A stretch of 64,000 bases of DNA. Origin: Brasilonema sennae CENA114 (lineage in GTDB: Bacteria; Cyanobacteriota; Cyanobacteriia; Cyanobacteriales; Nostocaceae). The translations under genes were made by a program, and so were the position numbers. The notes under the pieces are model-generated. The model saw only the letters and a program-made list of their open reading frames with translations, was not told where the DNA came from and made no database searches. The DNA lies in contig NZ_CP030118.1 of NCBI RefSeq assembly GCF_006968745.1, positions 7,156,253 through 7,220,252 on the forward strand. Reading direction: 5' to 3'. Below, in pieces: positions 53,867 to 62,862 of this stretch; within the stretch, counting starts at the first letter, position 1; the number at the start of each line of letters is the position of its first letter.

Positions 53867-55603
53867 GTGTCTTTTCTTCCTACTGACTCGGTCAAAAACC
53901 AGCGGTACGCAAAACATATGGAAAAAGGTTATTCAGATAAGGCATACCGCTGGAATAGCGAAAACTACTCTCGTAGACGGCGTTTTTTGGACATTTGGTC
54001 TTTTGTCTTGACTTTATTGTTCAGGCTGTGGCTGTACAACAAATCTTGGAGTTACCCAGGAGGAGTCAGCGAAGTCAAACAAGCTGCTCGACGTAAGGCT
54101 CAAGCGGTATGGATTCGCAATACTCTGCTAGATTTAGGACCAACGTTTATCAAAGTTGGGCAACTGTTCTCTACCCGTGCTGATATCTTCCCTAGCGAGT
54201 ATGTTGAAGAACTAGCCAAGCTACAAGATAAAGTGCCTGCATTTAGCTATGAGCAGGTAGAAGCGATTATTGAGCAAGAACTAGGCAAGAAAATTCCCCA
54301 ACTCTACCAAAGTTTTGAACCCATACCTCTAGCTGCAGCAAGCTTAGGACAAGTACACAAAGCTGTACTGCATTCGGGAGAAGCTGTTGTTGTCAAAGTC
54401 CAACGTCCTGGTCTTAAAAAACTTTTTGAAATAGATTTACAAATTCTCAAGGGAATTACACGCTACTTTCAAAACCATCCTAAATGGGGACGTGGACGCG
54501 ATTGGATGGGCATCTACGAGGAGTGTTGTCGCATTCTTTGGGAAGAAATTGATTATCTCAATGAAGGTCGCAACGCTGATACTTTTCGTCGTAATTTTCG
54601 TACCTACGACTGGGTAAAAGTTCCACGCGTCTACTGGCGTTACACTTCATCGCGGGTATTGACTTTAGAGTATGTTCCTGGTATAAAGATTAGCCAATAC
54701 GAAGCAATAGAAGCAGCAGGTTTGGATCGGAAAATTATTGCCCGTCAGGGTGCCCAAGCATACCTGCTTCAGCTACTCAATGATGGGTTTTTCCATGCTG
54801 ACCCCCATCCCGGCAATATTGCCGTCAGTCCTAATGGTGCTTTGATATTCTATGATTTTGGCATGATGGGGCGCATCAAAACCAATGTGCGTGATGGACT
54901 GATGGACACGCTGTTTGGTATTGCTTCAAAAAACGGCGATCGCGTTGTTCAATCTCTCATTGATTTGGGAGCACTCGCGCCAGTAGAGGACATGGGACCT
55001 GTACGGCGTTCTGTCCAGTTTATGCTGGATAATTTTATGGATAAGCCCTTTGAAAATCAATCGGTAGCTGCTATTAGTGACGATTTGTACGAAATAGCAT
55101 ATGGTCAACCGTTTAGATTTCCCGCCACCTTCACTTTTGTGATGCGAGCTTTCTCGACACTCGAAGGTGTAGGAAAAGGGTTAGATCCAGAATTTAATTT
55201 TATGGAAGTTGCCCAACCATATGCCATGCAGCTTATGACCAATATGAATGGTTCTGATAGCAATAGCTTTCTCAATGAATTGAGTCGTCAAGCAGTTCAG
55301 GTCAGCAGTACTGCATTGGGACTACCACGCAGGCTGGAAGACACACTCGAAAAGCTAGAACGGGGAGACGTACGTGTCCGTGTCAGATCTGTTGAAACAG
55401 AGCGTCTGCTACGACGGCAAACCAGTATTCAGCTGGGGATGACTTATGCTGTTATTGTGAGTGGTTTTACGCTTTCGGCTACGATCTTATTGGTAAAAGA
55501 ATATATATGGTTGGCAACGCTTGCAGGTTTGATCGCAGTTGCAGTGTCAGGTTTACTGATTCGACTGCTGATGCGCCTCGACCGCTACGACCGTATGTCA
55601 TAA
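53867..55603 (+). CDS. UbiB/ABC1-family atypical kinase
   Basis: This 578-aa protein, starting with GTG (or ATG at 53918), has the UbiB motifs: FIKVGQLFSTRAD (KxGQ), AAASLGQVH (alanine-rich loop), FHADPHPGN and FYDFGMMG. Two hydrophobic segments at the C-terminus anchor it in the membrane. ABC1 kinases support quinone (here plastoquinone/tocopherol) metabolism and photosystem stability in cyanobacteria and plastids. A PP2C gene follows 16 bp downstream, suggesting co-expression. Confidence 0.92.
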   Translation: MSFLPTDSVKNQRYAKHMEKGYSDKAYRWNSENYSRRRRFLDIWSFVLTLLFRLWLYNKSWSYPGGVSEVKQAARRKAQAVWIRNTLLDLGPTFIKVGQLFSTRADIFPSEYVEELAKLQDKVPAFSYEQVEAIIEQELGKKIPQLYQSFEPIPLAAASLGQVHKAVLHSGEAVVVKVQRPGLKKLFEIDLQILKGITRYFQNHPKWGRGRDWMGIYEECCRILWEEIDYLNEGRNADTFRRNFRTYDWVKVPRVYWRYTSSRVLTLEYVPGIKISQYEAIEAAGLDRKIIARQGAQAYLLQLLNDGFFHADPHPGNIAVSPNGALIFYDFGMMGRIKTNVRDGLMDTLFGIASKNGDRVVQSLIDLGALAPVEDMGPVRRSVQFMLDNFMDKPFENQSVAAISDDLYEIAYGQPFRFPATFTFVMRAFSTLEGVGKGLDPEFNFMEVAQPYAMQLMTNMNGSDSNSFLNELSRQAVQVSSTALGLPRRLEDTLEKLERGDVRVRVRSVETERLLRRQTSIQLGMTYAVIVSGFTLSATILLVKEYIWLATLAGLIAVAVSGLLIRLLMRLDRYDRMS

Positions 55604-55619
55604 ATTTAGTGAATGGTAT

Positions 55620-56342
55620 ATGAAACTTAATTTTACCGGTGTTACTGATCCGGGACTTATTCGTTCTAATAATCAGGATGCTCACTATATCGACCAACAG
55701 GGGCGCTTCTTCATTGTCGCTGATGGCATGGGTGGTCATGCAGGAGGTGAACAAGCAAGCCGTATTGCGACAGGGCAAATTGAGGCGTACTTGAGTGCTA
55801 ATTGGGATTCCTCTAAGCCTTCGCAGGAGTTATTAAAGGAAGCTTTATTACAGGCGAATGAAGCGATTTTGCTTGATCAGCAAAATCATCCGGAACGTTC
55901 TGACATGGGCACAACAATTGTAGTCGTCATTTTTCGTCCCCAAGAGCCACCTTTATACGCTCATGTTGGTGACTCAAGGCTATACCGTTTTCGAGATTCG
56001 CAATTGCAGCAAATCACAGAAGACCATACTTGGATAGCACGCGCTATTAAAATGGGTGAAATTACGCAACAAGAAGCCCGGATTCATCCCTATCGTCATG
56101 TGTTGTCTCGGTGTTTAGGGCGTGAAGACGTCAATCAAATTGATGTGCAACAACTAGATGTGAAAAGGGGCGATCGCCTACTGTTATGCAGTGATGGTTT
56201 AACAGAAGAACTCGCCGATCCGAAAATTGCTGACTATCTCCAACTAAGTGTGCCGAAAAAAGCTGCTGTTTCCCTAGTTGAAGCTGCCAAAGAGCACGGC
56301 GGACACGATAACATCACCGTTGTTATTGTCGCGTTGGAGTAG
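55620..56342 (+). CDS. PP2C-type protein phosphatase
   Basis: This 240-aa Ser/Thr phosphatase has the metal-binding PP2C motifs: RSNNQDA, VADGMGGHAGGEQAS, GTTIVV, HVGDSRLYRF, LLCSDGLTE and HGGHDNITVV. All metal-coordinating Asp residues are present. It follows the UbiB-like kinase gene by 16 bp, so one mRNA probably carries both. It could counter the Hanks kinases encoded at 13.4 and 23.0 kb, but that link is inference. Confidence 0.95.
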   Translation: MKLNFTGVTDPGLIRSNNQDAHYIDQQGRFFIVADGMGGHAGGEQASRIATGQIEAYLSANWDSSKPSQELLKEALLQANEAILLDQQNHPERSDMGTTIVVVIFRPQEPPLYAHVGDSRLYRFRDSQLQQITEDHTWIARAIKMGEITQQEARIHPYRHVLSRCLGREDVNQIDVQQLDVKRGDRLLLCSDGLTEELADPKIADYLQLSVPKKAAVSLVEAAKEHGGHDNITVVIVALE

Positions 56343-56407
56343 GAAAGAGGTTTTTCAAAACAGGACTTTAGCTAAAGCACTGCTTATCTATCCGTGATAT
56401 AAGAAAA

Positions 56408-57058
56408 ATGTCATGTGCGGCTTTAGCTATGTCAATTCTTGACTCCAATCAAAGTTACACTTTCAGCCGATACTTTGAGCTTGGCTTTGAAGCTAGCGAA
56501 CTCGCTCAAGAATTTGGCTATAGTTTAACTCGAAAAACGCTCAATTTACCCCAGTTCCCTGATGAACTTGACCGTTTGGGAGAATTGCGCGCTCGCATTG
56601 AGGAAGTACTACCATTTGTACCGTTGACGAACGAACTCGCAAGACGAGAAATTCTCATCTCGCGAGTGGTGACGGAGTTAATTCATTACACACAGGCAGA
56701 ATTACGAATTGAATATAGTCTGAAGGTTTCTAATTGGCTGCAGGGCAATTTAGATTATTTGCTACGGGTAAATTCCGTTAATCAACTATTAGTCATTGAG
56801 GCAAAATACGAAGATTTAACGCGAGGTTTTACGCAGTTAGTCGCTGAATTAGTGGCACTCGACCAGTGGTCAAGAGCAACTACAATTGAACAACAGCCAA
56901 TTTTAATTGGCGTTGTTTCTACAGGTACAATATGGCAATTCGGTAGGCTTGACCGTAACATAAAGCATTTTGAACAGGGGATTAATAGCTATCGAGTTCC
57001 TGAAGATTTGGAACAAGTGATGCGAATTTTAGTAGCAGCTTTGAAAGGAAACAATTAA
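56408..57058 (+). CDS. Solitary PD-(D/E)XK nuclease-fold protein
   Basis: This 216-aa protein has NLDYLLRV (catalytic Asp, about residues 115-122) and LLVIEAKYEDLTRGF (Glu-x-Lys, about 127-141), with a following helix rich in Leu and Ala, i.e. a PD-(D/E)XK core. It resembles small HsdR-N-like cyanobacterial proteins. Start could be 56408 or the in-frame ATG 56429. No helicase or methyltransferase is near. It begins 65 bp after the PP2C gene. Confidence 0.7.
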   Translation: MSCAALAMSILDSNQSYTFSRYFELGFEASELAQEFGYSLTRKTLNLPQFPDELDRLGELRARIEEVLPFVPLTNELARREILISRVVTELIHYTQAELRIEYSLKVSNWLQGNLDYLLRVNSVNQLLVIEAKYEDLTRGFTQLVAELVALDQWSRATTIEQQPILIGVVSTGTIWQFGRLDRNIKHFEQGINSYRVPEDLEQVMRILVAALKGNN

Positions 57059-57081
57059 AAAAGCACCAGGAGCATCCCATT

Positions 57082-57600
57082 CTAAGTTCCATAAACCTGG
57101 GACCAAGTTGTGACGAGGAAAACGACAACTGCTGCGATCGCCAACAACCCTTGAATCAAATTGCCAACCAGCGTACCTGCGACAATTCCTATACCAGCTT
57201 TAATCGCTAGTCCAAAATCTCGTCGATAAAGATACTCACCGATAATTGATCCAACAAGTGGTCCGAGTAACATTCCAAGTAATGGACCACCAAAAGGTAG
57301 TGCTGGCAAGAATCCTAAGAAACCTAGTACTAACCCAACAATTGCACCAATTTGTCCCCACTGACTTGCACCTGCTTTTTTTGCACCCAAGTAGCTTGCT
57401 AAAAAATCAACTCCTACACTCAGGAGTAAAACAACAACTGTGACAATGAGTGGCGTTTGTATTGCAGCAAAAGAATCACTTATAAATCCCCAAATGATAA
57501 TTGCTATTAAAATTAAACTGGCTCCTGGAATCGCAGGAACTACAGCACCGACAATACCCACAGCCATAACGGCAACTAGTAACCAATAAAGAATTTGCAT
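57082..57600 (-). CDS. DUF456 membrane protein
   Basis: From ATG 57600 (an upstream ATG at 57633 adds 11 residues of poor quality) the product is 172 aa with five or six hydrophobic segments and Gly-rich loops: AVVPAIPGASLILI, LGFLPALPFGGPLLGMLLGPLVG and GIGIVAGTLVGNLIQG. This fits the DUF456 family. Function unknown; it lies in the plasma or thylakoid membrane. Confidence 0.85.
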   Translation of the reverse strand: MQILYWLLVAVMAVGIVGAVVPAIPGASLILIAIIIWGFISDSFAAIQTPLIVTVVVLLLSVGVDFLASYLGAKKAGASQWGQIGAIVGLVLGFLGFLPALPFGGPLLGMLLGPLVGSIIGEYLYRRDFGLAIKAGIGIVAGTLVGNLIQGLLAIAAVVVFLVTTWSQVYGT

Positions 57601-57636
57601 AATTTTTTCGTTGTTGATTTTGCTATACACCAAATA

Positions 57637-57775
57637 ACAGTTATCAGTTATCAGTTATCAGTTATCAGTTATCAGTGAGCGATTAAAAATTATTTGTTCC
57701 CTGTTTACTGTTCACTGTTAAGCGTTCACTGTTCACTGTTCACTGTTCACTGTTCACTGTTAAGCGTTCACTGAT
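57637..57775. repeat. Short tandem repeats (cagttat and gttcactg types)
   Basis: Repeats of ttatcagttatcag at about 57637-57675 and of gttcactgttcactg at about 57706-57770 lie back to back, interrupted by taagcgttcactg. These are typical Nostocales short tandemly repeated sequences. They separate the DUF456 gene from the CCB gene. Confidence 0.9.
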
Positions 57776-58406
57776 TCAAAGTTACAGCTAATTTATCTGC
57801 AATTCCCGCAATCCAATTTTCATCTTGTTTAGTGTAACTGCGAGGAGCATTCGCTGCCAAAATTAAGACTCCATCTTCACCAATGGGTTGACAAATGACA
57901 CCTTGAGTGTTTTCTGGCAAATAATCAAATTCAACTCTTCCTGGGTAAACTTTTAAATCTACCAGATAAACTGCCTTGTGTTTTTCTAGCACTCTTTTTA
58001 AGATTAGTCCTGGTACAACTTCCGACTTGGGACTTAGAATTCCCCGACGTAACAAAACTTTATTTTTGTAGAAAACGACGAGCGATCGCGTCACAGTATT
58101 AGTTAACAACAAATGTGATGCCCAGGCTAGTTCTGTTTTCACAGTTTGCGGTAAATCCGGTGCAAGTACAAAACCTTCTTCACCAGTCAGTTGTACGGCT
58201 TCAGGTAAACGCGGTTGTACTTGCTGCCAAATTAACCCTACTAAAATCAAGACAGCACTCAAAATCACACCCAAAACATCTGCACGCGCTTGAGAATTTG
58301 TTAATTCGCTTGAGAGCAAACGGTTAATCAGCAATAGGACAGCGCCCAACCCACCTACTACGATAGGTAGACGCCGCAGAACCCTATTGGGGTCGGATTT
58401 AGTCAT
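57768..58406 (-). CDS. Cofactor assembly of complex C subunit B (CCB2/CCB4-like)
   Basis: This 212-aa protein has two N-terminal hydrophobic segments (about 13-30 and 45-62) and a soluble domain with TGEEGFVLAPDLP, LLRRGIL and GVICQPIGEDGVLILAAN, matching the CCB2/CCB4 family needed to attach heme c(i) to cytochrome b6 of the b6f complex. Cyanobacteria generally carry one such CCB homologue. It is transcribed just downstream of rpaB, with 30 bp between, and probably shares its transcript. Confidence 0.85.
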   Translation of the reverse strand: MTKSDPNRVLRRLPIVVGGLGAVLLLINRLLSSELTNSQARADVLGVILSAVLILVGLIWQQVQPRLPEAVQLTGEEGFVLAPDLPQTVKTELAWASHLLLTNTVTRSLVVFYKNKVLLRRGILSPKSEVVPGLILKRVLEKHKAVYLVDLKVYPGRVEFDYLPENTQGVICQPIGEDGVLILAANAPRSYTKQDENWIAGIADKLAVTLNQ

Positions 58407-58436
58407 GAGTCGTAAGTCCGTATTATCCCCTTGTTG

Positions 58437-59174
58437 TTATTCGTCTCCTGGTTCAATAATGCGTTGAAATAAGTAACCAGTTCCTCTTGCCGTGAGGATT
58501 AATTCTGGATTACTTGGATCATCTTCTAATTTTGCACGTAAACGGGAGATATGTACATCGACTACACGAGTATCCACATGGCGTTCTGGTGTATATCCCC
58601 AGACTTCTTGTAAAATTTCTGAACGGGAGAAAGCTTCTCCAGAACGGCTGACTAACAACTCTAGTAAGCTAAACTCCATGCCTGTCAAGCGAATGCGCTC
58701 ATCGCCTTTATACACTTGCCGCTTATTCGTGTCAATTTTGATAGTAGCAACGTGAATCACTCCAGAACTAGGAATACCAGAGGCACCTGTTTTGTCCACA
58801 CGCCGTAGCACTGAGCGAATGCGGGCTTCTAGCTCCTTAGGGGAAAAAGGTTTGACTACGTAATCATCAGCACCTAATTCTAAACCCGTAATTCGGTCAG
58901 CAACGTCCCCCAAGGCTGTTAACATAATAATAGGGACATCTGATTCTTTACGTAATTCTTGGCACACGCCGTAACCATCTAGCTTCGGCATCATCACGTC
59001 TAAAACCACTAAGTCAGGCTCTGCTTTGCGAAAAGTATCCAGAGCTTCCTCCCCGTCACCAGCTGTTACCACATCGTAACCAATCATCGAAAGCCGCGTT
59101 TCTAAAATCCGGCGAATACTGGCTTCGTCATCTACCACTAGAATTTTTTCTTTATGACTTTCCAAGTTTGTCAA
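58437..59174 (-). CDS. rpaB: Response regulator RpaB
   Basis: This 245-aa OmpR-class regulator has receiver Asp59 in VVLDVMMP, the VVKPFSPKELEARI segment, and a winged-helix domain with LTGMEFSLLELL and RVVDVHISRLRAKLE. Sequence and length fit RpaB, which is close to universal and essential in cyanobacteria. RpaB binds HLR1 sites, activating photosystem I genes in low light and repressing high-light genes, and is phosphorylated by Hik33/NblS. A matching HLR1 site lies upstream of psaA at 30917-30934. Confidence 0.93.
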   Translation of the reverse strand: MTNLESHKEKILVVDDEASIRRILETRLSMIGYDVVTAGDGEEALDTFRKAEPDLVVLDVMMPKLDGYGVCQELRKESDVPIIMLTALGDVADRITGLELGADDYVVKPFSPKELEARIRSVLRRVDKTGASGIPSSGVIHVATIKIDTNKRQVYKGDERIRLTGMEFSLLELLVSRSGEAFSRSEILQEVWGYTPERHVDTRVVDVHISRLRAKLEDDPSNPELILTARGTGYLFQRIIEPGDE

Positions 59175-59334
59175 TACTCCTTAACTAAAATTTTTCATGA
59201 TTAATTTTTACTACCATATTATTAAGATATCATTTCACAAATTGATTGAAAAAAACCCGCATGTACTACAATAATTGGATTTTAGTTTGCTGAAAAACTT
59301 AAGCAAAGATTAAGAATATTTCATAAGATTAAGA

Positions 59335-60900
59335 ATGCCAAAGCCAAAAAGTTATTACGTTTGTAACGAATGCGGAGCAGAATCCCCTCAGTGGTTTGGT
59401 AAGTGTCCAGCTTGCGGCACCTACAACTCTTTAGAAGAGCAAATTAATATTCAGTCATCAACAGATGTGCCAAGTCGCGGAGTGAGTGGATGGCATGGTC
59501 AAGCAGGGGGAGGCAAAACTCCTGCAACTAAACCAGCCAAACCGCGAGCTTCTTTGACTTTTGATCAGATTAGCGATCGCCAAGTCACACGTTGGGCTTC
59601 TGGCTATGAGGAACTTGATCGGGTGCTTGGCGGTGGAGTTGTTCCTGGTTCAATGGTGCTGATAGGCGGTGAACCAGGAATTGGGAAATCTACGCTGCTG
59701 TTGCAAGTATCGAATAAACTGGCGCAGAGATACCGCATCCTCTACGTATCTGGAGAAGAATCAGGACAACAGGTGAAGTTAAGAGCCTCTCGTTTGGGAG
59801 TGACAAAATCCCTCAGTCTAATAGGTGATGGTAACGGTAATGGGAAACCAGCACAAGAAACTCCCGAAGTAACTCTCCAAGAAATGCCGAAAGTAGAGGA
59901 AGCTGAGGGTATAGGTGCTGATTTGTATATTTTGCCAGAAACAGACTTGGAAGAGATTTTGCGGGAGATGGATTCACTCAAACCCAATGTGACAATCATT
60001 GATAGTATTCAAACAGTGTTTTTCCCTGCTCTAACTTCTGCACCAGGTTCTGTCGCTCAGGTACGCGAATGTACCGCAGCTTTGATGAAGGTGGCAAAAC
60101 ACGACGACATCACAATGTTAATTGTGGGACACGTTACCAAAGAAGGGGCGATCGCCGGACCAAAGGTATTAGAACACTTAGTTGATACAGTGTTGTATTT
60201 TGAAGGTGCGCGCTTTGCTTCTCACCGGTTATTACGGACAGTCAAAAACCGTTTTGGGGCAACTCACGAAATCGGCATCTTTGAAATGGTTGACCACGGA
60301 CTGCGAGAAGTCCCCAACCCTTCAGAACTCTTTTTAGGTAACCGCGATGATCCGGCTCCTGGTACTGCAATTGTCGTTGCTTGTGAAGGGACACGCCCGA
60401 TTGTCGTAGAATTGCAAGCTTTAGTCAGTCCTACCAGCTATCCCGCACCACGTCGGGCGGGTACAGGTATAGATTATAACCGCTTAGTGCAAATTTTGGC
60501 AGTGCTAGAAAAGCGGGTGGGGATTCCAATGTCAAAGCTGGATTCTTATGTGGCGTCTGCAGGTGGGTTGAATGTAGAAGAACCAGCAGTGGATTTGGGA
60601 ATAGCGATCGCCATTGTTGCCAGTTTCCGCGACAGGATTGTCGATCCTGGTACCGTACTTATAGGGGAAGTTGGCTTAGGAGGACAAGTCCGCTCAGTAT
60701 CGCAAATGGAACTGCGGCTAAAAGAAGCAGCAAAGTTGGGATTTAAAAGGGCAATTGTCCCAAAAGGGCAAAAATACCCCGACTATAATATAGAAATTTT
60801 GCCAGTCTCAAAAGTCATAGATGCGATTATTGCAGCGATACCGCCGCAGCAGGGGCTGACAGAAGAAGATTTGGCACCGGATGAGGAGGATGAGGAGTAG
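59335..60900 (+). CDS. radA: DNA repair protein RadA
   Basis: This 521-aa protein has the RadA order: a C4 zinc finger (CNECG, CPACG), Walker A GGEPGIGKSTLL, the KNRFG motif and a C-terminal Lon-like domain (EPAVDLGIAIAIVASFRD). It contains a short insertion after the Walker A region (GDGNGNGKPAQETPEV). RadA drives branch migration in recombination. It is divergent from rpaB. Confidence 0.96.
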   Translation: MPKPKSYYVCNECGAESPQWFGKCPACGTYNSLEEQINIQSSTDVPSRGVSGWHGQAGGGKTPATKPAKPRASLTFDQISDRQVTRWASGYEELDRVLGGGVVPGSMVLIGGEPGIGKSTLLLQVSNKLAQRYRILYVSGEESGQQVKLRASRLGVTKSLSLIGDGNGNGKPAQETPEVTLQEMPKVEEAEGIGADLYILPETDLEEILREMDSLKPNVTIIDSIQTVFFPALTSAPGSVAQVRECTAALMKVAKHDDITMLIVGHVTKEGAIAGPKVLEHLVDTVLYFEGARFASHRLLRTVKNRFGATHEIGIFEMVDHGLREVPNPSELFLGNRDDPAPGTAIVVACEGTRPIVVELQALVSPTSYPAPRRAGTGIDYNRLVQILAVLEKRVGIPMSKLDSYVASAGGLNVEEPAVDLGIAIAIVASFRDRIVDPGTVLIGEVGLGGQVRSVSQMELRLKEAAKLGFKRAIVPKGQKYPDYNIEILPVSKVIDAIIAAIPPQQGLTEEDLAPDEEDEE

Positions 60901-60983
60901 AATTATACCTCTGGTCGCTTGCACCCTATCCATTACCCACATCTTTCTTAAGATGGCTGTAAGGCAGACAGGGAGGGGACATG

Positions 60984-61460
60984 TCAAGTAAACAACGGCG
61001 GCATGATTGACAAAGTGGATATTCTAGGAATTCCAGTTTTCTCAGCCACGAGGCTCGCCGGACAGGCAAGAGGGTGTGTCACCAGTAAGTCGGCTTCTCG
61101 TGCAGCCTCCATCAGGTCATAGTATGTTGCCCGTAAATGGGGCATCGTTAAATAGCTGATGCCATAATCAAGAACCTGTTGAGACTCTGACAGCAACTGG
61201 ATGAACTGTCCTACTTGTTCAACATTGATATACCCATCAGGTCTAATTGCACAAAACTCAATCCCTTCCGATTCAATCATCTGGCGAAAAATCTCGCTGG
61301 TTGCTATTACAGCACGATGTCCTCGTGCGTGTAATTCAAGAGCTAGAGCAATAAAGGGAAATACATCCCCAAAAGAGCCACTGGTAGCAAGCACAATATG
61401 TTTGCTCATTGTTTTACCGTTCTGGAAATTGGAGATGACGTTGATGAATTGATTTGTCAT
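60984..61460 (-). pseudogene. N-terminal fragment of a GT1/GT28-type glycosyltransferase
   Basis: This 158-aa protein contains the N-terminal acceptor-binding domain of UGT/sterol-glucosyltransferase-like enzymes: HIVLATSGSFGDVFPFIALALEL, ARGHRAVIATS and ADLLVTHPLACPASLVAEKTGIP. Full-length enzymes are about 420 aa and carry a C-terminal UDP-sugar domain that is absent here. The frame ends at 60984 with no rescue in other frames. It is likely a truncated remnant. An in-frame ATG near 61407 (SKHIVLA) is the more natural start. Confidence 0.8.
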
Positions 61461-61935
61461 ATTTGACTGACACCATTTTTAGAAATGAATTGTCAATTGA
61501 ATTATCAGATTGAATCATGATTTCAATGGCAAGAATTCTATTTATTCATGAATTCTATCTTTAAATTTCAACTCAAAATAATCATATTTTCTTTAAAATT
61601 ATTTAACAATAATCAATACATTTAGCATAAAAAAACATGTTAAATGTATTGATCTAATTTGTGATTTTTGAAATTGTAAATAAAAAAATTATTCTAATTC
61701 GATTATTTATACGTATGATTCAAACTGTGAACTCAGAAAATAATAATCCGAAATAAATGGCTTGCTCTTGAGTAAGTCGGCGTGAAAAAATCAACCTATT
61801 TAATGAAATGTTAAATCTGCAGATAGCTTGAAAATAGGTTATTTCACAGTTTTTTCAACAATTAACATACATTGGTTTTATTATGCTGACTTACCTAACA
61901 TTGTGAGCTGCGCTGCATGAGTTCGTCCAGAAAGG
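61461..61935. other. AT-rich intergenic region with a 16-bp hairpin
   Basis: About 475 bp, very AT-rich. tcaatacatttagcat (61613-61628) and atgttaaatgtattga (61637-61652) pair at 15 of 16 positions around an 8-base loop. No T-run follows. It may be an operator or structural element. No gene is seen. Confidence 0.6.
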
Positions 61936-62862
61936 ATGATATCCAAGATGGTTCCGAAGTTCGACGGGGTAAGGAGACTTTACACCATTGGATCTGACGT
62001 ACAAAAAATAGGGCAGACTTCTGTTTCTCCTATCTTGGCAGAAGTTATCAGCTCCAAATTCGGTGAAGCTGCCGATGCTCCAGCTCTTAGCCGCCCAAAG
62101 GGCGATCGCTGGTTTGCTGGAATTATCTTGGGACTGGCACACACTTCACCGAAATTTGCCACCACCTTAAGTGCGATCGCCTCAACTGAAATCTCTCACC
62201 TAACTCAAGATATCTCAATCCCAACACGACACAGCGAGTACGCAACAGGTGCAACTCACACTCTCATAACCACACTACCAACTCTAGATATACTTCCAGT
62301 CCGTTGGTTAGTGGTAGAACTGTTGGTTTTGCTATCTCAAAAAGGTGACGAGTACGCCCAAACCGAAGCAGGGGGGCAATTATTGCAGCAACTCAAACCT
62401 ACTCGCTTCTTTAAAAATGGAGTACTTGCCTTTAACTGTGCGCAAGTTCCTCGTTGGTTAGCCATCAGTCATGAAGCAGCCGAAGCCTATAAAACTTCTG
62501 CTAGTCCTCAGATAAAGCAAGGTTATTTGCTTGATGTGGGTGAACAGTGGTTATGGAGTTTGATGCCAACAGACTTAAATCTCAGTCAACTCAAAAGTGA
62601 CATCTCGGTATCGGGTGCTACTACAGACACTTTTGTGGCATCTTTGGGCATAGATGCAGAACGTTGGTTTAGTTGCGTTGCTTTGGGACTTGCGTTGGTA
62701 TCGCCAAGAATTGCTGAGGTTTTGTCTGCGATTGTGCCAGGTAAGGTTCCCTCTGGCAGCATCGCCACAAGCGTTCCTGTCACAACCGTAGTTTCTCCAC
62801 CACCATCTGAACAAACAATACTCGACTCGGTTCTCCAAGAAGAAGGATCGCTACAGCGATGA
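61936..62862 (+). CDS. Protein of unknown function with an internal repeat
   Basis: This 308-aa protein has two related segments: GDRWFAGIILGLAHTSPKFA (about 56-75) and AERWFSCVALGLALVSPRIA (about 241-260), each followed by a Leu-Ser-Ala-Ile motif. The protein may be an internally duplicated helical fold. There is no signal peptide. Start may be ATG 61936 or, with better ribosome-site spacing, ATG 61948. Its stop overlaps the next start by four bases (ATGA). I do not recognise a family. Confidence 0.75.
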   Translation: MISKMVPKFDGVRRLYTIGSDVQKIGQTSVSPILAEVISSKFGEAADAPALSRPKGDRWFAGIILGLAHTSPKFATTLSAIASTEISHLTQDISIPTRHSEYATGATHTLITTLPTLDILPVRWLVVELLVLLSQKGDEYAQTEAGGQLLQQLKPTRFFKNGVLAFNCAQVPRWLAISHEAAEAYKTSASPQIKQGYLLDVGEQWLWSLMPTDLNLSQLKSDISVSGATTDTFVASLGIDAERWFSCVALGLALVSPRIAEVLSAIVPGKVPSGSIATSVPVTTVVSPPPSEQTILDSVLQEEGSLQR

